A stretch of DNA of 64,000 nucleotides from Pseudophaeomoniella oleicola (Eukaryota > Ascomycota > Eurotiomycetes > Phaeomoniellales > Phaeomoniellaceae), in NCBI GenBank assembly GCA_003868215.1, contig QWDQ01000001.1, forward strand, positions 186,001-250,000. The letters run 5' to 3'. Positions 19,945 through 30,435 of this stretch are shown here, in pieces. Every line of letters starts with the position of its first letter. Within the stretch, counting starts at the first letter, position 1. Both the position numbers and the translations under genes were made by a program. The notes beneath the pieces are model-generated. The model was given only the letters and a program-made list of their open reading frames with translations, had not been told where the DNA came from and ran no database searches.

Positions 19945-20555
19945 TGAGGTTGCGAGTGGTTTTAATTGAGCGATTCCATGATCAGATTTGGGTGGTTGGC
20001 GCATTGATGGTGTACATGGGAACTAAAATGGCCCGTGTGTTGTATATTAAGAGGCTGTTTGATACATCAGCTGGATGACTTGAGCGGTATGATTCCATGA
20101 GTGGTTTTTACATGCTTCATCTTGCAACTCTAAGGTATATTGTGACAGCAATAGCCGTTCAGAGATCAGTCCATGTGTTTACGAATACAACGTATCCTAT
20201 TCAGACCTTTCACTTGGTCCCGTGAGTTGGCCAGTTGATAATTACATACACATAATAGATCAGACAAAGATGTGGCAGAGGTACTTCGTAGTACATACTT
20301 CATCCCCTGCGGCACTTGAATGCTTAAAATAAATAAGTTAAGCTTAGCCAATTACTCCCGAATCGTGTTTCACCATAAGTTGATCGGCAAGTGTCCACCT
20401 TTAAACTTCCTGGTCACTCCTCGCCGTGTCGCGCGCACCTAGGTAATTAATACATATTGTATGAATATGTCGAGCCATCAATTGCGAATAACATGAAGCA
20501 TGTTTGATAAGCATACGGCGAAACTCACCTTGGACGAGCGAAGCAAGCAATCATC
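19945..20555. other. Intergenic between two plus-strand genes
   Basis: 3' flank of the coiled-coil gene and promoter of the PXA/PX gene. A near copy of the 12-bp palindrome (TACTTCGTAGTA) lies at 20282-20293. No gene seen. Confidence 0.5.
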
Positions 20556-23500
20556 ATGGCGCAACCCGTCGGGACTGATCCACTGTCTCCGGAGTCATCG
20601 ACATCTATCACCAGCAAAGAGGAGCCTGGGGTCGCTCTCCCAGGTTCAGGCGTAATGACTGGTTCAGGAACAGAGAAGCAATCTGAAAACAGCGACCCAA
20701 AGAGTCGCCTCCTTGACTTTCTAGCTACTGCCAGCAATGAGACACTAGGCGCATGTGCCGCTGTACTTGCAGTTGGCACCTATTTGGTCTTCGGGCGTGT
20801 GGCCCTTGTTCTCATCGGTGCGCTTGGAGGATTTGTCCTACACGCGGCATGGGAGGATATAATCCTAGGCGCTGGTTCTGGTCCTACGAGGTCGCAAGGC
20901 AACAGACGTCACAAAGAGGCTGGTTTGGAAGTCGCGAAGAGGATGCTCGAGTGGAATAGTGTTAAAGCACAGGAGCCAGAGCTGAGTACGGAGGACAATG
21001 TGACAGGGGTAACGGATTTATCGGGATTCAAGCCAAAAACAGGAGCTGCTCTGGCCGAGTTCACCGATGCTGTTATACGGGATTATGTGAGGTATGCGCC
21101 TGCTTCGTATACCTCTAAGCTATCGCTTACATTACATCAGGTGGTGGTACAGCCCTATTGTCCCCTTTGACAATAGTTTCCCGAAGGCTTGTCGGCAGAC
21201 CCTCACAAGCTTCATCCTCTCAATCTCTAATCGTGTCTCACGGAAACGACCTGCTGACACATTCCTTGACTTCCTCACAAACTCATCATCCATCGTGATT
21301 GTTTTTCTAAACGAACTCTCGGCGACATTGACGAGCCCGCAGAACCTGAACAGCCCACCGGGCGATGTTGTGAAACGGTACCTCCAGGAAGCGCCTGAAA
21401 GTAGCCTTGCCAACGTTTTGAGCAAAGAGCAACAAGAACGGAAGCTTGCGCTTGTGGCAGATGACATACTGCACAACTTTCTAGAATCAAAAGCCTATGC
21501 GTGTGGTCCAGCTAAGGTGTTCCTACAACAGATCCTAGCCAATGTAGTGCTCGAAATGACGATCAGGAACTGCTCAAAACCGGAATTTATCAATGGATGG
21601 ATCGTCTATCTGCTTGAAGCAGGGGAACCCGAATTCCTTGAAGTCATTGACGCGGGCGTCGAAGACATGAAAGGGGCTGCAAAGACAAATGCAGACGCTG
21701 CGCGGCCTGCGAAGCTTGCGACTAATAGCGTTGATTTGGAAGACCAGAAAAGAGTCAGTCATGCGCAGGACGCCATGGAAGAAGCAATGGCAGAAGCTAA
21801 GAGGCTGAGCGACATGATTGCTGCTGATGAACTCCGACGGCAGCAGCAACAGCGTCCTTCTTCTGACATGGGAGAGTCAACTTCTACCGCTACTACAGAA
21901 GGGATGGCCACACCAACATCGGTAGATAGCGATCATAATGGAACCGGAGAGCGATCGCTCCCTTCCTCAACGACCCTAGGGCAAGCTATGTCTCCAACAG
22001 ATCCTACACCTTCGACGCCTCCTGGGCCAATGTCGCCGCGAGATTCTCCCAGTGTGACAACGCCGGGCCCAAACTCCACTCGTATGTCTTCTCAGTTTTC
22101 CCCTCCGCCGGTGGAGCAACATGTTCGCACCACAGCCTCTCTTCACAACGCGTCCGTCACCATATACGACGATGCAACACCAGAGGATAAAACAACGTTC
22201 CGAGCCAAGCCTTCCAATGACTATCTGCTGCAGATTGAACCTACGTCATCAAGGTACCCTGGGTGGATGATTTCGCGCAAATATGCGGACTTTGAGGTCT
22301 TGCATGAGGTCCTCCGCCGAATCTCCGTCATTGCGGGTGTTTCTGGTTTCACGGAGAAGCATGCTACGTTGCCAACCTGGAAAGGACAAACAAAGAACTA
22401 CTTGAGGCAGAATATTGAGCGTTACCTCCAGCATGCCCTACAGTTTGAGCCGCTTGCCGAATGTGAGGGGATGAGAAAGTTTCTCGAGAAGGAAACCACC
22501 TTAGGAGCAGGTCTTGCATCCAAGAACCCTTTTGGTTTCATCAAAGGCCCCGTGGCTCTTGAGAACGTAGGCAAAGGCTTCGTTGATGTGCTCGGGACAG
22601 CCAACAAGGGGATCCAGGGTGGTGGCAAAGCCGTTCTGGATAGTGTACAAGGTGTCTTCGGTGCCGTAGGTGGCATAGGGGCTCAGCGAAAGTCGTCTCA
22701 TATGCCTTCTCGTTCCGTCAAATCGGCATCAGTGACTAGCTTACCCCGGATGGACAGCTACAATGAGCGTTCGAGCTATGAGAAGGCGCCGACTGTCAGC
22801 TCGACCTCGGACTCTCCCAAACCACCTCGACCGCAGAGGGTGGAGAGGACTAATTCGACAACTTCGAATTCAAATCCAAGCTCTGTTATCCCTGAATTCT
22901 TACCGGAAGGCATCAACCTGCCCCCTCCTCCGAGCTCTATTGAGGATGATTATGGCATCTCAAGACCGGCCCCTCATCAAGTAACATCCCCGCCGCCAAA
23001 AGAGAGCGGAGAATCGCAACGAACAGTGCCGTCGCAGAACGACGACGAGACATCGTCAATTCAAAGCAAAGAGCAAAGTCATGTGGTGAACAACAACGGT
23101 TTCAAACCCATCACAGAAGAAGAGACTCGAGTGGCAGTGGAGCTCTTCTTCGCCATCATCAACGAACTCTACAGCCTCTCTTCCGCATGGAATATCCGCC
23201 TAACTCTGCTATCTGCCGCAAAGACTTTCCTTCTACGACCAGGGAATCCTCAGCTCGAGTCAATCCGCATTTTGATCCAAGAATCGGTTCTGGACGCCAA
23301 CTTCACGTCAGATGAAGGAATCGCCAAGCAAATATTGAAGGTCAGGGAAAATGCTCTGCCGACTGAGGAAGAGCTGAAGGCATGGCCGCCGGAGCCATCT
23401 GCTGAAGAGAAGGAGAAGTTGAGAGTTAAGGCGAGGAAGTTATTGGTAGAACGTGGGATGCCACAGGCACTGACGAGTGTGATGGGATTGGCAGCGAGTG

Positions 23501-23604
23501 GTGAGGCATTGGGACGGGTTTTTGACTGTTTGCAGATCGAGGAGGTCAGTAGGGGGCTAATGTTTGCGCTGGTCTTGCAAGCTATACGTGCGACGACTCA
23601 ATGA
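20556..23604 (+). CDS. PXA-PX-Nexin_C membrane-tethered sorting-nexin-type protein
   Basis: Exons 20556-21091 and 21141-23604 (intron 49 nt, restoring DYVRWWYSPIV) give 999 residues. After a disordered N-terminus there are two adjacent hydrophobic segments (about 67-105, AAVLAVGTYLVFGRVALVLI). A PXA domain follows (about 150-365, containing WWYSPIVP and the AKVFLQQILANVVLEM helix), then a charged and Ser/Pro-rich linker of about 140 residues. A PX domain (about 510-632) has SRKYADFEVLHEVL and LPTWKGQTKNYLRQNIERYL, the basic phosphoinositide-binding region. A Nexin_C domain ends the protein (about 835-995). The layout recalls Mdm1/SNX13/SNX25 proteins at ER contact sites, but no RGS domain is visible between PXA and PX. 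Endosome/ER membrane tethering is inferred. Confidence 0.9.
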
Positions 23605-24255
23605 CATGGAAGGGATGGGATCAGGAAGCATATTGTATGATATCATGTATACTATGTTGTGCTGGAACACGTATGTTCGAATGTATTACGATGTACAACA
23701 TTTATGACGAAAAGACGTGCAAGAGTGCATGATGATAGATGATCGAGTCGCGCATATATCCGTATTCAACCGTCCCGAATCGCTGGCCCGTGACGAATGA
23801 GTCACAAAAGCATTCCAACATCACCAATAGCTGATCACATAGCCTCCCAAGAGTCATCACTGTAATCATTGCGAAGACTCGATCTTCCCAATTGCAACCT
23901 CGGTTCCAATGCTCTCTCTGATTGGCCGATTGAGTTCATAGTCAGTGTTCTGGACTATCATCTCGTGTAGTACCATATGGCGTACTATGTAGGTACAGTA
24001 TATAAAAAGGGCAATCGATCGTGCGATTATCAGGACACAAGATTCTGTGTTTCTCTAGATTCAGATCTATATACATTATCAAGGGGTATTTCATCGAGGA
24101 GGGGTTTCATCTCTTCATACTATCCACGGTACAATAACCTGTCCAGCAATCTTCATCGCCCCGTGGACAACTTTTACTCTCTTCATCCGAATTCCTTTTT
24201 GTCGATGCTAGCAGCAGCAGCATCGTCGTTTTCTTCTTCCTCTTCTTTTTGCTCA
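23605..24255. other. Intergenic: promoter of the REI1-like gene
   Basis: Contains a clear TATA-type element at 24001-24008 and a run of short open frames without family similarity. Confidence 0.5.
24001..24008 (+). promoter_or_regulatory. TATA box candidate of the REI1-like gene
   Basis: TATAAAAA about 255 bp upstream of the proposed ATG; leader length would be long but acceptable for a filamentous fungus. Confidence 0.45.
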
Positions 24256-25445
24256 ATGTCAAACATGTTTTCTCATGATGAGCCTCAGTTTTCTTCAAGT
24301 CGTCAAGTTCCGTCCTTGTCAGTCCGTTGCAATACGTGTAATACAGATTTCGATACCGCAGACGCTCACCGGCAGCACTCGCGAAGTGATTGGCAGTATG
24401 TCGTTGGCTTCTCCTGGATTCAATTACTCTTCTCATCGTTCTTTACAGTGTCTATAATGTGAAACGACGGATAGCATCTCTTGACCCTATCGATCGCGCT
24501 GTGTTTGAAGAGCAGGTCCCCAAACTACGAGAGGTGCTGCATGACACGCCGGATCAACCCGCGTCGATACCACTACCGTCTCCAGCAATGGCACAAGAAG
24601 AAGTGTCCGAAAACACCAAGCCAGCCCTGCTAGATGAGGAAAGAAATGTATCAGACACCCATCTTGATACTGAAGAATCCAACTACCCGCCATTCGTGGA
24701 CTCCCAATGCATTTTCTGCAATCATACATCTACCATATTCGAAGACAACATGGATCATATGCTCAAGACTCACGGTCTCTTCATACCAGAACAGGATCAT
24801 CTCCTTGTAGATGTCGAGGTGCTCGTCGGCTACCTGCACATAATCGTATTCCGGTTCACCGAATGCATTTACTGCGAATCCATCAAGAGCACAGCCGAAG
24901 CGGCCCAACAGCACATGCTCGGAAAGGGTCATTGTAGAATTAGTCTCGACGCCGAAGACTGCGAATTCCGAGAGTTCTACGACTTCGACAGCATCTCAGA
25001 ATCCGAATCTGATTCCCATCCGAATACAAGCAGTCGAGCTCGCCGGCTACCATCCTCCATCGACGACGACCTGCACCTCCCGTCCGGCAAAATCCTCTCT
25101 CACCGCCATCACCACCTCACAGCCTCACGCCCCAATACTCAACCCAAACGCCTCTCCGCTCCCTCGCCCTCCAATTCCACCACCATCATCACCTCCCCAC
25201 CCGCAGAACAGACCCCCAACAATAACAACAAGCAGCTAGCCCTTCTCCAACGCAACCAACGCGCCTCCGACAAAACCGCGCTGATCGGCCTGACAACGCA
25301 AGAACAGCGCGTCGTGCTCGCGACACAGAAGCGCATGCAGAAGCAAGAGCAGCGCGCGCGTAATGGGTATCGCGCCGGTCTGGAGAAGGCGGCGAATCGG
25401 CAGAAGTATTATCGAGCGGATGATCCGGGGAGGATTCTTGGGTAG
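24256..25445 (+). CDS. REI1: Cytoplasmic 60S biogenesis factor, Rei1/Reh1 (ZNF622) family
   Basis: Exons 24256-24395 and 24449-25445 (intron 53 nt) give 378 residues. The splice restores SDWHVYNVKRRIASL, the family signature after the first U1-type finger (Cys25, Cys28, His41, His47). A second finger lies in SQCIFCNHTSTIFEDNMDHM and a third in TECIYCESIKSTAEAAQQHM, ending at HCRI. The C-terminus carries the basic QRARNGYRAGLEKAANRQKY segment; in Rei1 this tail probes the exit tunnel of late 60S subunits. The protein acts in cytosolic recycling of Arx1/Alb1 from pre-60S particles. The ATG at 24256 is preferred; in-frame ATGs at 24205 and 24265 are alternatives. Budding yeast has two paralogues, so REI1 versus REH1 is not resolved. 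Confidence 0.93.
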
Positions 25446-25518
25446 AGTTAGGGAGGTAGTAATAAAGACAAGAAAAAGAGAGAGATCCATTTGCTATCCT
25501 GCCACAAATCTCGAACGA

Positions 25519-26871
25519 TCACGTAGATCCCGATCCCCAACGTCTCACGAATTCATCTCTCGCCTTATCCCCCTCCCGCCCCACGCCCTCAACCTTCCGT
25601 GCCATCAACTCGACATCCCTCCCCGTCTCTCCGACCCTGACGCTCAAGTCATCGACCCGCTGCATAATCGCCGCGTCGCGCGTAAGATCGTCTTGCTCGA
25701 CGGCCTCGCCGATCCGTTCGAGGGCTGTACGGCTGTTTGACAGGTGGGACTGTAGGGTTGGAAAGAACACGTCGTGGATGGTGTCGGTGCTAGCGGAAAA
25801 GGTGGCGTGGTTTGTGGCGTGGGATTTGAGGAGGGAGGGTAGTTTTGAAGGGTCGGTGGAGGAGGGGATGGGGAGACCGAGGTTTTGGAGGAGGGTGAGG
25901 AGGGAGGGGTGGGAAGTTAGGAGAGAGGGAGGGTCCCGTTGGGAACGAGGAAGAATAGCAGCGGACGACTTTGTTGGAGATGATGGTTTGCTGGGGTTCA
26001 GGCTATTTTGTGATGAGATTGATTGAATTTCTCTGAGAGCTTTTCGAAAGGACTCGAATTCTAGGAGACGGTCGGTCATGGATGCTGTGTCCTCGGTCAA
26101 ATGCGACAACGTCGATAGGATCTGATCTTGTCGAAGATGGGCCTTCGAGACAGCATCGTGGTCTGAGATACGCAACGCGAGAAGGGCAGGATCACGGTAG
26201 ACATGTTGTGTGCACATGGTTGCAACATCTGCAATCTCGGATTGTAGGGGTGAAATACTGGCATCGATACCAGCAATAGCAGCGTCGACATCTTCTTCAA
26301 TGGCATCATTGGTGTACTCGTTGCTAGCACTCGCAACACCCTCGAGATAAATCCTATTCAGCCGCGTGCGGATCTCATCTTCAGTAAACTTGGCGAGGAT
26401 AGCTGCAAGCTTCTCGATCCTCTCTTCGGTAAACCGTTCATCGCGAACTGCGATTGGGGATGTGCTGCCAAGGACATTGAGCTGGTCCAGTACGCGGTCA
26501 TGCTTCTTCAGTTGGGCTGTAACCAAGGGGTTGACGGTCCTGATAGAAGACGCGACATGCTCATCCAAACCCCTGAGCATCGAGGAAATGTCGGATGATA
26601 GTTCTTCCGTCACCATGCCAGTATGTTGACTCTCGTGCATCCATCTCGTTTGGAGAGCGCGCGAAGATGCCTGAAATTTCCTGCTCTGGGATGCACTTTC
26701 TCGTGATAATGCAGAAATAGACGCGTGCTGGCTCTTCAACAGCGTGATTTGTTGTTCGATGGCGTTTGTTGATGCTTCAAGAGATTTGATGGCCTGTCTC
26801 AACTCTTCCTCGCTGCTTGGCAGAACTGTACTCTGGGCTTCGTGCTTTCCAACATCATTCTTTCTCGACAT
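25519..26871 (-). CDS. Uncharacterised coiled-coil protein
   Basis: The first in-frame ATG is at 26871 and gives 450 residues in one exon; the frame is open further upstream only from TTG. Long helical stretches with heptad character occur at about 15-75 (EEELRQAIKSLEASTNAIEQ), 85-160 and 190-310. A Ser/Pro-rich break (NPSKPSSPTKSS) lies near 320, and another helical part (ALERIGEAVEQDD; RDVELMARKVEGVGRE) follows to the end. There are no transmembrane segments or known catalytic motifs. The pattern would fit a spindle, septum or tethering subunit but I cannot name a family. Its stop lies only 74 bp from that of the REI1-like gene, so the two transcripts probably overlap at their 3' ends. Confidence 0.75.
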   Translation of the reverse strand: MSRKNDVGKHEAQSTVLPSSEEELRQAIKSLEASTNAIEQQITLLKSQHASISALSRESASQSRKFQASSRALQTRWMHESQHTGMVTEELSSDISSMLRGLDEHVASSIRTVNPLVTAQLKKHDRVLDQLNVLGSTSPIAVRDERFTEERIEKLAAILAKFTEDEIRTRLNRIYLEGVASASNEYTNDAIEEDVDAAIAGIDASISPLQSEIADVATMCTQHVYRDPALLALRISDHDAVSKAHLRQDQILSTLSHLTEDTASMTDRLLEFESFRKALREIQSISSQNSLNPSKPSSPTKSSAAILPRSQRDPPSLLTSHPSLLTLLQNLGLPIPSSTDPSKLPSLLKSHATNHATFSASTDTIHDVFFPTLQSHLSNSRTALERIGEAVEQDDLTRDAAIMQRVDDLSVRVGETGRDVELMARKVEGVGREGDKARDEFVRRWGSGST

Positions 26872-27163
26872 CTTATGTTCTGTATATGCTTCATCAAATT
26901 CGGCTCTCTCAGTCCCTTTTGTGAGTTCCGATATACAAGACTCTGTGGCTTCTTTGGAACATGCACGGTGAGAAACGCGAACCCCCAGAACAGAACGTTG
27001 TTTTAGCGGGCCGGAAATGGCCGAAGTTGAGGAAGGTGGAGATAGGATCAAGAGATTCACCAAATGTTCAATTTAAATCTCAACATTGAGAATTACTGGA
27101 CAAGTAAACAATAACGTCCAATCCAGGGGCAGGTCTCACAGTGGCCTTCCTCTCTTCTGAGGA
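26872..27163. promoter_or_regulatory. Divergent promoter between coiled-coil gene and LrgA-LrgB gene
   Basis: 292 bp between two divergent ATGs; the left part is open in the frame of the coiled-coil protein but has no ATG. No recognised element. Confidence 0.5.
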
Positions 27164-28929
27164 ATGGACGCCTCCCTGAGCGAAGTCGCGCAAGCACTTG
27201 TGTTGGTATGTTTTCTGCTCCCTTCCATGAAAAGCAATGATCATCTTGCTCACGTGATATCAGGTCTCACAGAGGGTCTGGAAACGAGAGTTGACGGCAT
27301 GGTTGTACGTGCCTACTGGCATCGTCATTGTGCTTCTGGCGTGCTGGGGCGTGGATTCTCTGATAGGCCTGAGCTCCGTATCATTCCCGGCATCTGTCGC
27401 GTTGATGCTCGTCTTGCTTGTGGTGTTACTACTCTGTCAACGATTCCTGGGAGATCGGAGGACTAAGATCATACTTCGTTTTGTTGACATCCCGGTATGC
27501 TGCTTTGTGTCGACTGTCGGGATGGGAGACTGACTTCTAAAAGTGTGGCTTTGCGTTACGATGGATTTCTATATTCTTCACGCCGTCCTTCGTCACCTTA
27601 CCCCTCAGTCCATCCGTCAGCGGAGTTGAGATAGGAAAGATCATTGGTGTCTTCCGTGAGTGGCCATTCTATTTCGTGGTCTCATGCTATATTGACGTTA
27701 TCGCAGTCATTGGCTTTTTTGCAATGTTTATCGCTACAGCCTATCTAGTGCGCTTCCTATTGATAATCTTCGGGACTTCAAAACGAGCAGTGATCGAGAG
27801 GGCCGAAGAAATGGGCAATGAGAATGACTCCATACCGTTGTCGGTGATTTCGAACGAGCCTTCCCCTGCAGATGGGACACCGACACCCACTAGTGAGGTA
27901 GGAGGTGGCTTAGAAGATCTTATTGCTCCTGATCCTGCGAGACATCCAGATTCAGTACGGGCTACTCATGGGCCGCCGATCCCCAATGGAAGCCCATCCA
28001 CCGACCCAGCAGTAGCAAGGGCCGTTCAGATGCCTCCACCCTTGAGTCGTGAACAAGTATGGGCTACTCACATCAGCCTTCATCTTGACTTCTACACCTA
28101 CATAATTTTCTTTGTGTTCATCGGCCTCCCAGTCTACTATGCTACCGGCTACCCAATGCCTGAGCAAATATGTCTGAACGTCCTTGCATATCTGTGTGCT
28201 CTGGCACTGCCTCCCAAGTGGAAGCGCTTCCTTCATCCCGTCCTCGTGTCTTCAGCGTTCACGATCATGGCATTGTGGATATTGGCCCTTACACGACAAC
28301 AGACACTTCAACAAGCACTGCACGCCTACTCTACCAGCACTAGATACACTCAGCTTTGGGACGGCGAGAAGGGCCTCCGCAAACCGGGTGCAGGTGATGT
28401 TTTCAGCAGTATTTTGGATGTCAGCATTGTAGCTCTGGCGTTGCCAATGTTCCAATACCGGCAGGAGCTTCAGCGACATATGGTGATCATGTTGCTGCCA
28501 CTGTTACCGCTCGTTGGTCTGTCTATGTTTGGCTATCCGGCATTTTGCAAGTACTTACTGGATAATCCCCACCACTCGTTAGCATTCACTGCTCGATCGC
28601 TTACCCTAGCTTTGGCGACTCCGACCAGTAACAACCTTAGCGGAGACGCATCCTTGGTGGCGGTCGTATGTATTATGAGCGGAATCTTGGGAGTGCTATT
28701 TGGACCAACTTTGCTACGTTGGATAAGGATCCCGGAGGACGACTACGTCACCCGGGGTTTGACGATTGGAGCGAACAGCTCGGCCATTGGAACGGCGATG
28801 CTATTGACGACAGATCCACGGGCTGCAGCATTAAGCAGCCTTATCATGAGTCTGTTTGGAACTGTCATGGTGGCTATGAGCTCGGTCCCACCACTTGTAA
28901 CAATAATACAACAACTAGCAGGGCTTTAG
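27164..28929 (+). CDS. LrgA-LrgB (CidA-CidB/PLGG1-type) membrane protein
   Basis: Four exons (27164-27205, 27264-27494, 27544-27655, 27707-28929; introns 58, 49 and 51 nt) give 535 residues. The N-terminal part has LrgA-like helices: WLYVPTGIVIVLLACWG, SVALMLVLLVVLLLC, then the FTPSFVTLPLSPSVSG loop and LIGFFAMFIATAYLVRFLL. A hydrophilic linker of about 105 residues (about 155-260) follows. The C-terminal half is LrgB-like, with about seven further hydrophobic segments and the signature stretch FTARSLTLALATPTSNNL, then MSGILGVLFGPTLLRW and GLTIGANSSAIGTAML. Bacterial LrgAB/CidAB are separate holin-like and partner proteins; the plant fusion PLGG1 exports glycolate/glycerate from plastids. The fungal substrate and membrane are unknown; a mitochondrial or plasma-membrane small-acid transporter is a guess. 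Confidence 0.88.
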
Positions 28930-30435
28930 GCATCCCGATATGCTTGCAGACGATGTTACTGGGCACCTTCTTGAACATATATAGCGATCGATGCCTCGTC
29001 GTCTCCCTCAGCAGCTCGCACGATGCTCCTGTCTCTATAGTGGGGTCTAGCCAGACCTTGTGTTCCTCAAGTTCGTGAGCTTCTCTCTTAAAGGTTGCTG
29101 GTGGTACTTAAGCCTAAGGTCTAAGTGTTCACGCTGTCAGATATGAGCGGAAAGAGAATAAGAGAGAAGGGAAACCATTAGTGAGGGGTATATTGTCAAC
29201 GAGCCGCAGCTGTTAAACATGCTTGTACATCCATTTTGGTTCAATGTCCAAGGATGCGAATGGAGCAAGGTTCTGTATGGAGCGTCTGACTACCTTACCT
29301 ACCGGGTAGAGGGGGTATTTCGACCGTGTCTGAATAATGAGGGATTAAGTTAAATCGGTGGCTTGATATGTCGATAAAGGAGCCCCCATATTGTATGTCC
29401 CAATGTAGTTAGTGGTGGTAGTGTCAGCATGCGGAGCCACCCCCAACGCACTGAACACAGCCACTTGCCAAGCGTGTCATTGTCATTGTCATCGTTCACC
29501 AACAATCTCATTCTTCAGCTCTTCCCTTCAGGCACAATAGATTCACTGTGGCTGTCTATCGCAGTTCTTACTGGAAGCAAAGCATGTCGCAGAGGCTACA
29601 ACGACTGGGATGGTCCTGCCACACAGCGCTAGAGAGGCATATACTGTCACCGTATAGACTAAACCAGCCACGGCGGTCAATTGATCTGCGAGAAGGTCAT
29701 AAAAGGTCTACTACGTAGTACCTACAGCCTCAGCCTTACTTGTCTGGTATGGGTCAAGATATTGGTGTAGGCTGCTCTGCTCCATGATATCCTGTATTGG
29801 ATGCCTGGTGCAGGGCGTAGTGTGGTCCATGACTTCCCAGGTCCCTTGCGGCCAGCCTTCTATGTCCTGCATCGATCGCTCTGATGGGCCCCGGTAGCCC
29901 TACTGGGTTGATGCTTTATGATGTTGCCCATGAATTCTTCACCCGGAAGACCAACACCTTGGGTCATCTGTGGGTCGTGTGGTTGTGGTCGTGACTAGGT
30001 CATACCATGAACACCTGCTCCTTTGACATTCCTTGGTGAAGGCCTTTGTTGCGGTCGCTAGGCACCAATCCCTGAACTGATAATCGGCCCCCTCTCAGGT
30101 ACCCCCCGTGTACCTCACATATATGCAGCTAGTTCCTTCCGTCCTTTCGTCTTCTCCCCCACTGGTCTCTTGCATGCAATTTTCATTGGCGTACACAAAG
30201 TTCTCTTTGATCGTCTTCAGACACGTTGAGTACTGATCACGCAGTGGTTTGCTCACTGGCATTCTCTTGCTCCTGAAGAGTCAAACTCTACTTATCTTCA
30301 TCAGAGGTCTTCTATTCGGAGCGATATCATCCTCCCCTGCAGTCTGCATCACGAACATCCGAAGACCTCGACAAATCACAGCACGCTTGCAATCTTCATA
30401 TCCTCAAGCAGGTGTCGGCCAGCATCAACAGGTTG
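28930..30435. other. 1.5-kb intergenic region
   Basis: No supported gene. It contains a perfect TACTACGTAGTA palindrome at 29709-29720. A CT-rich stretch near 30120-30175 may be the leader of the next gene, and CAAGCAG at about 30406-30412 could be an acceptor of a 5' exon of that gene. Confidence 0.5.
29709..29720. repeat. Perfect 12-bp palindrome TACTACGTAGTA, copy 1
   Basis: One of four identical intergenic copies in this window. Confidence 0.9.
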
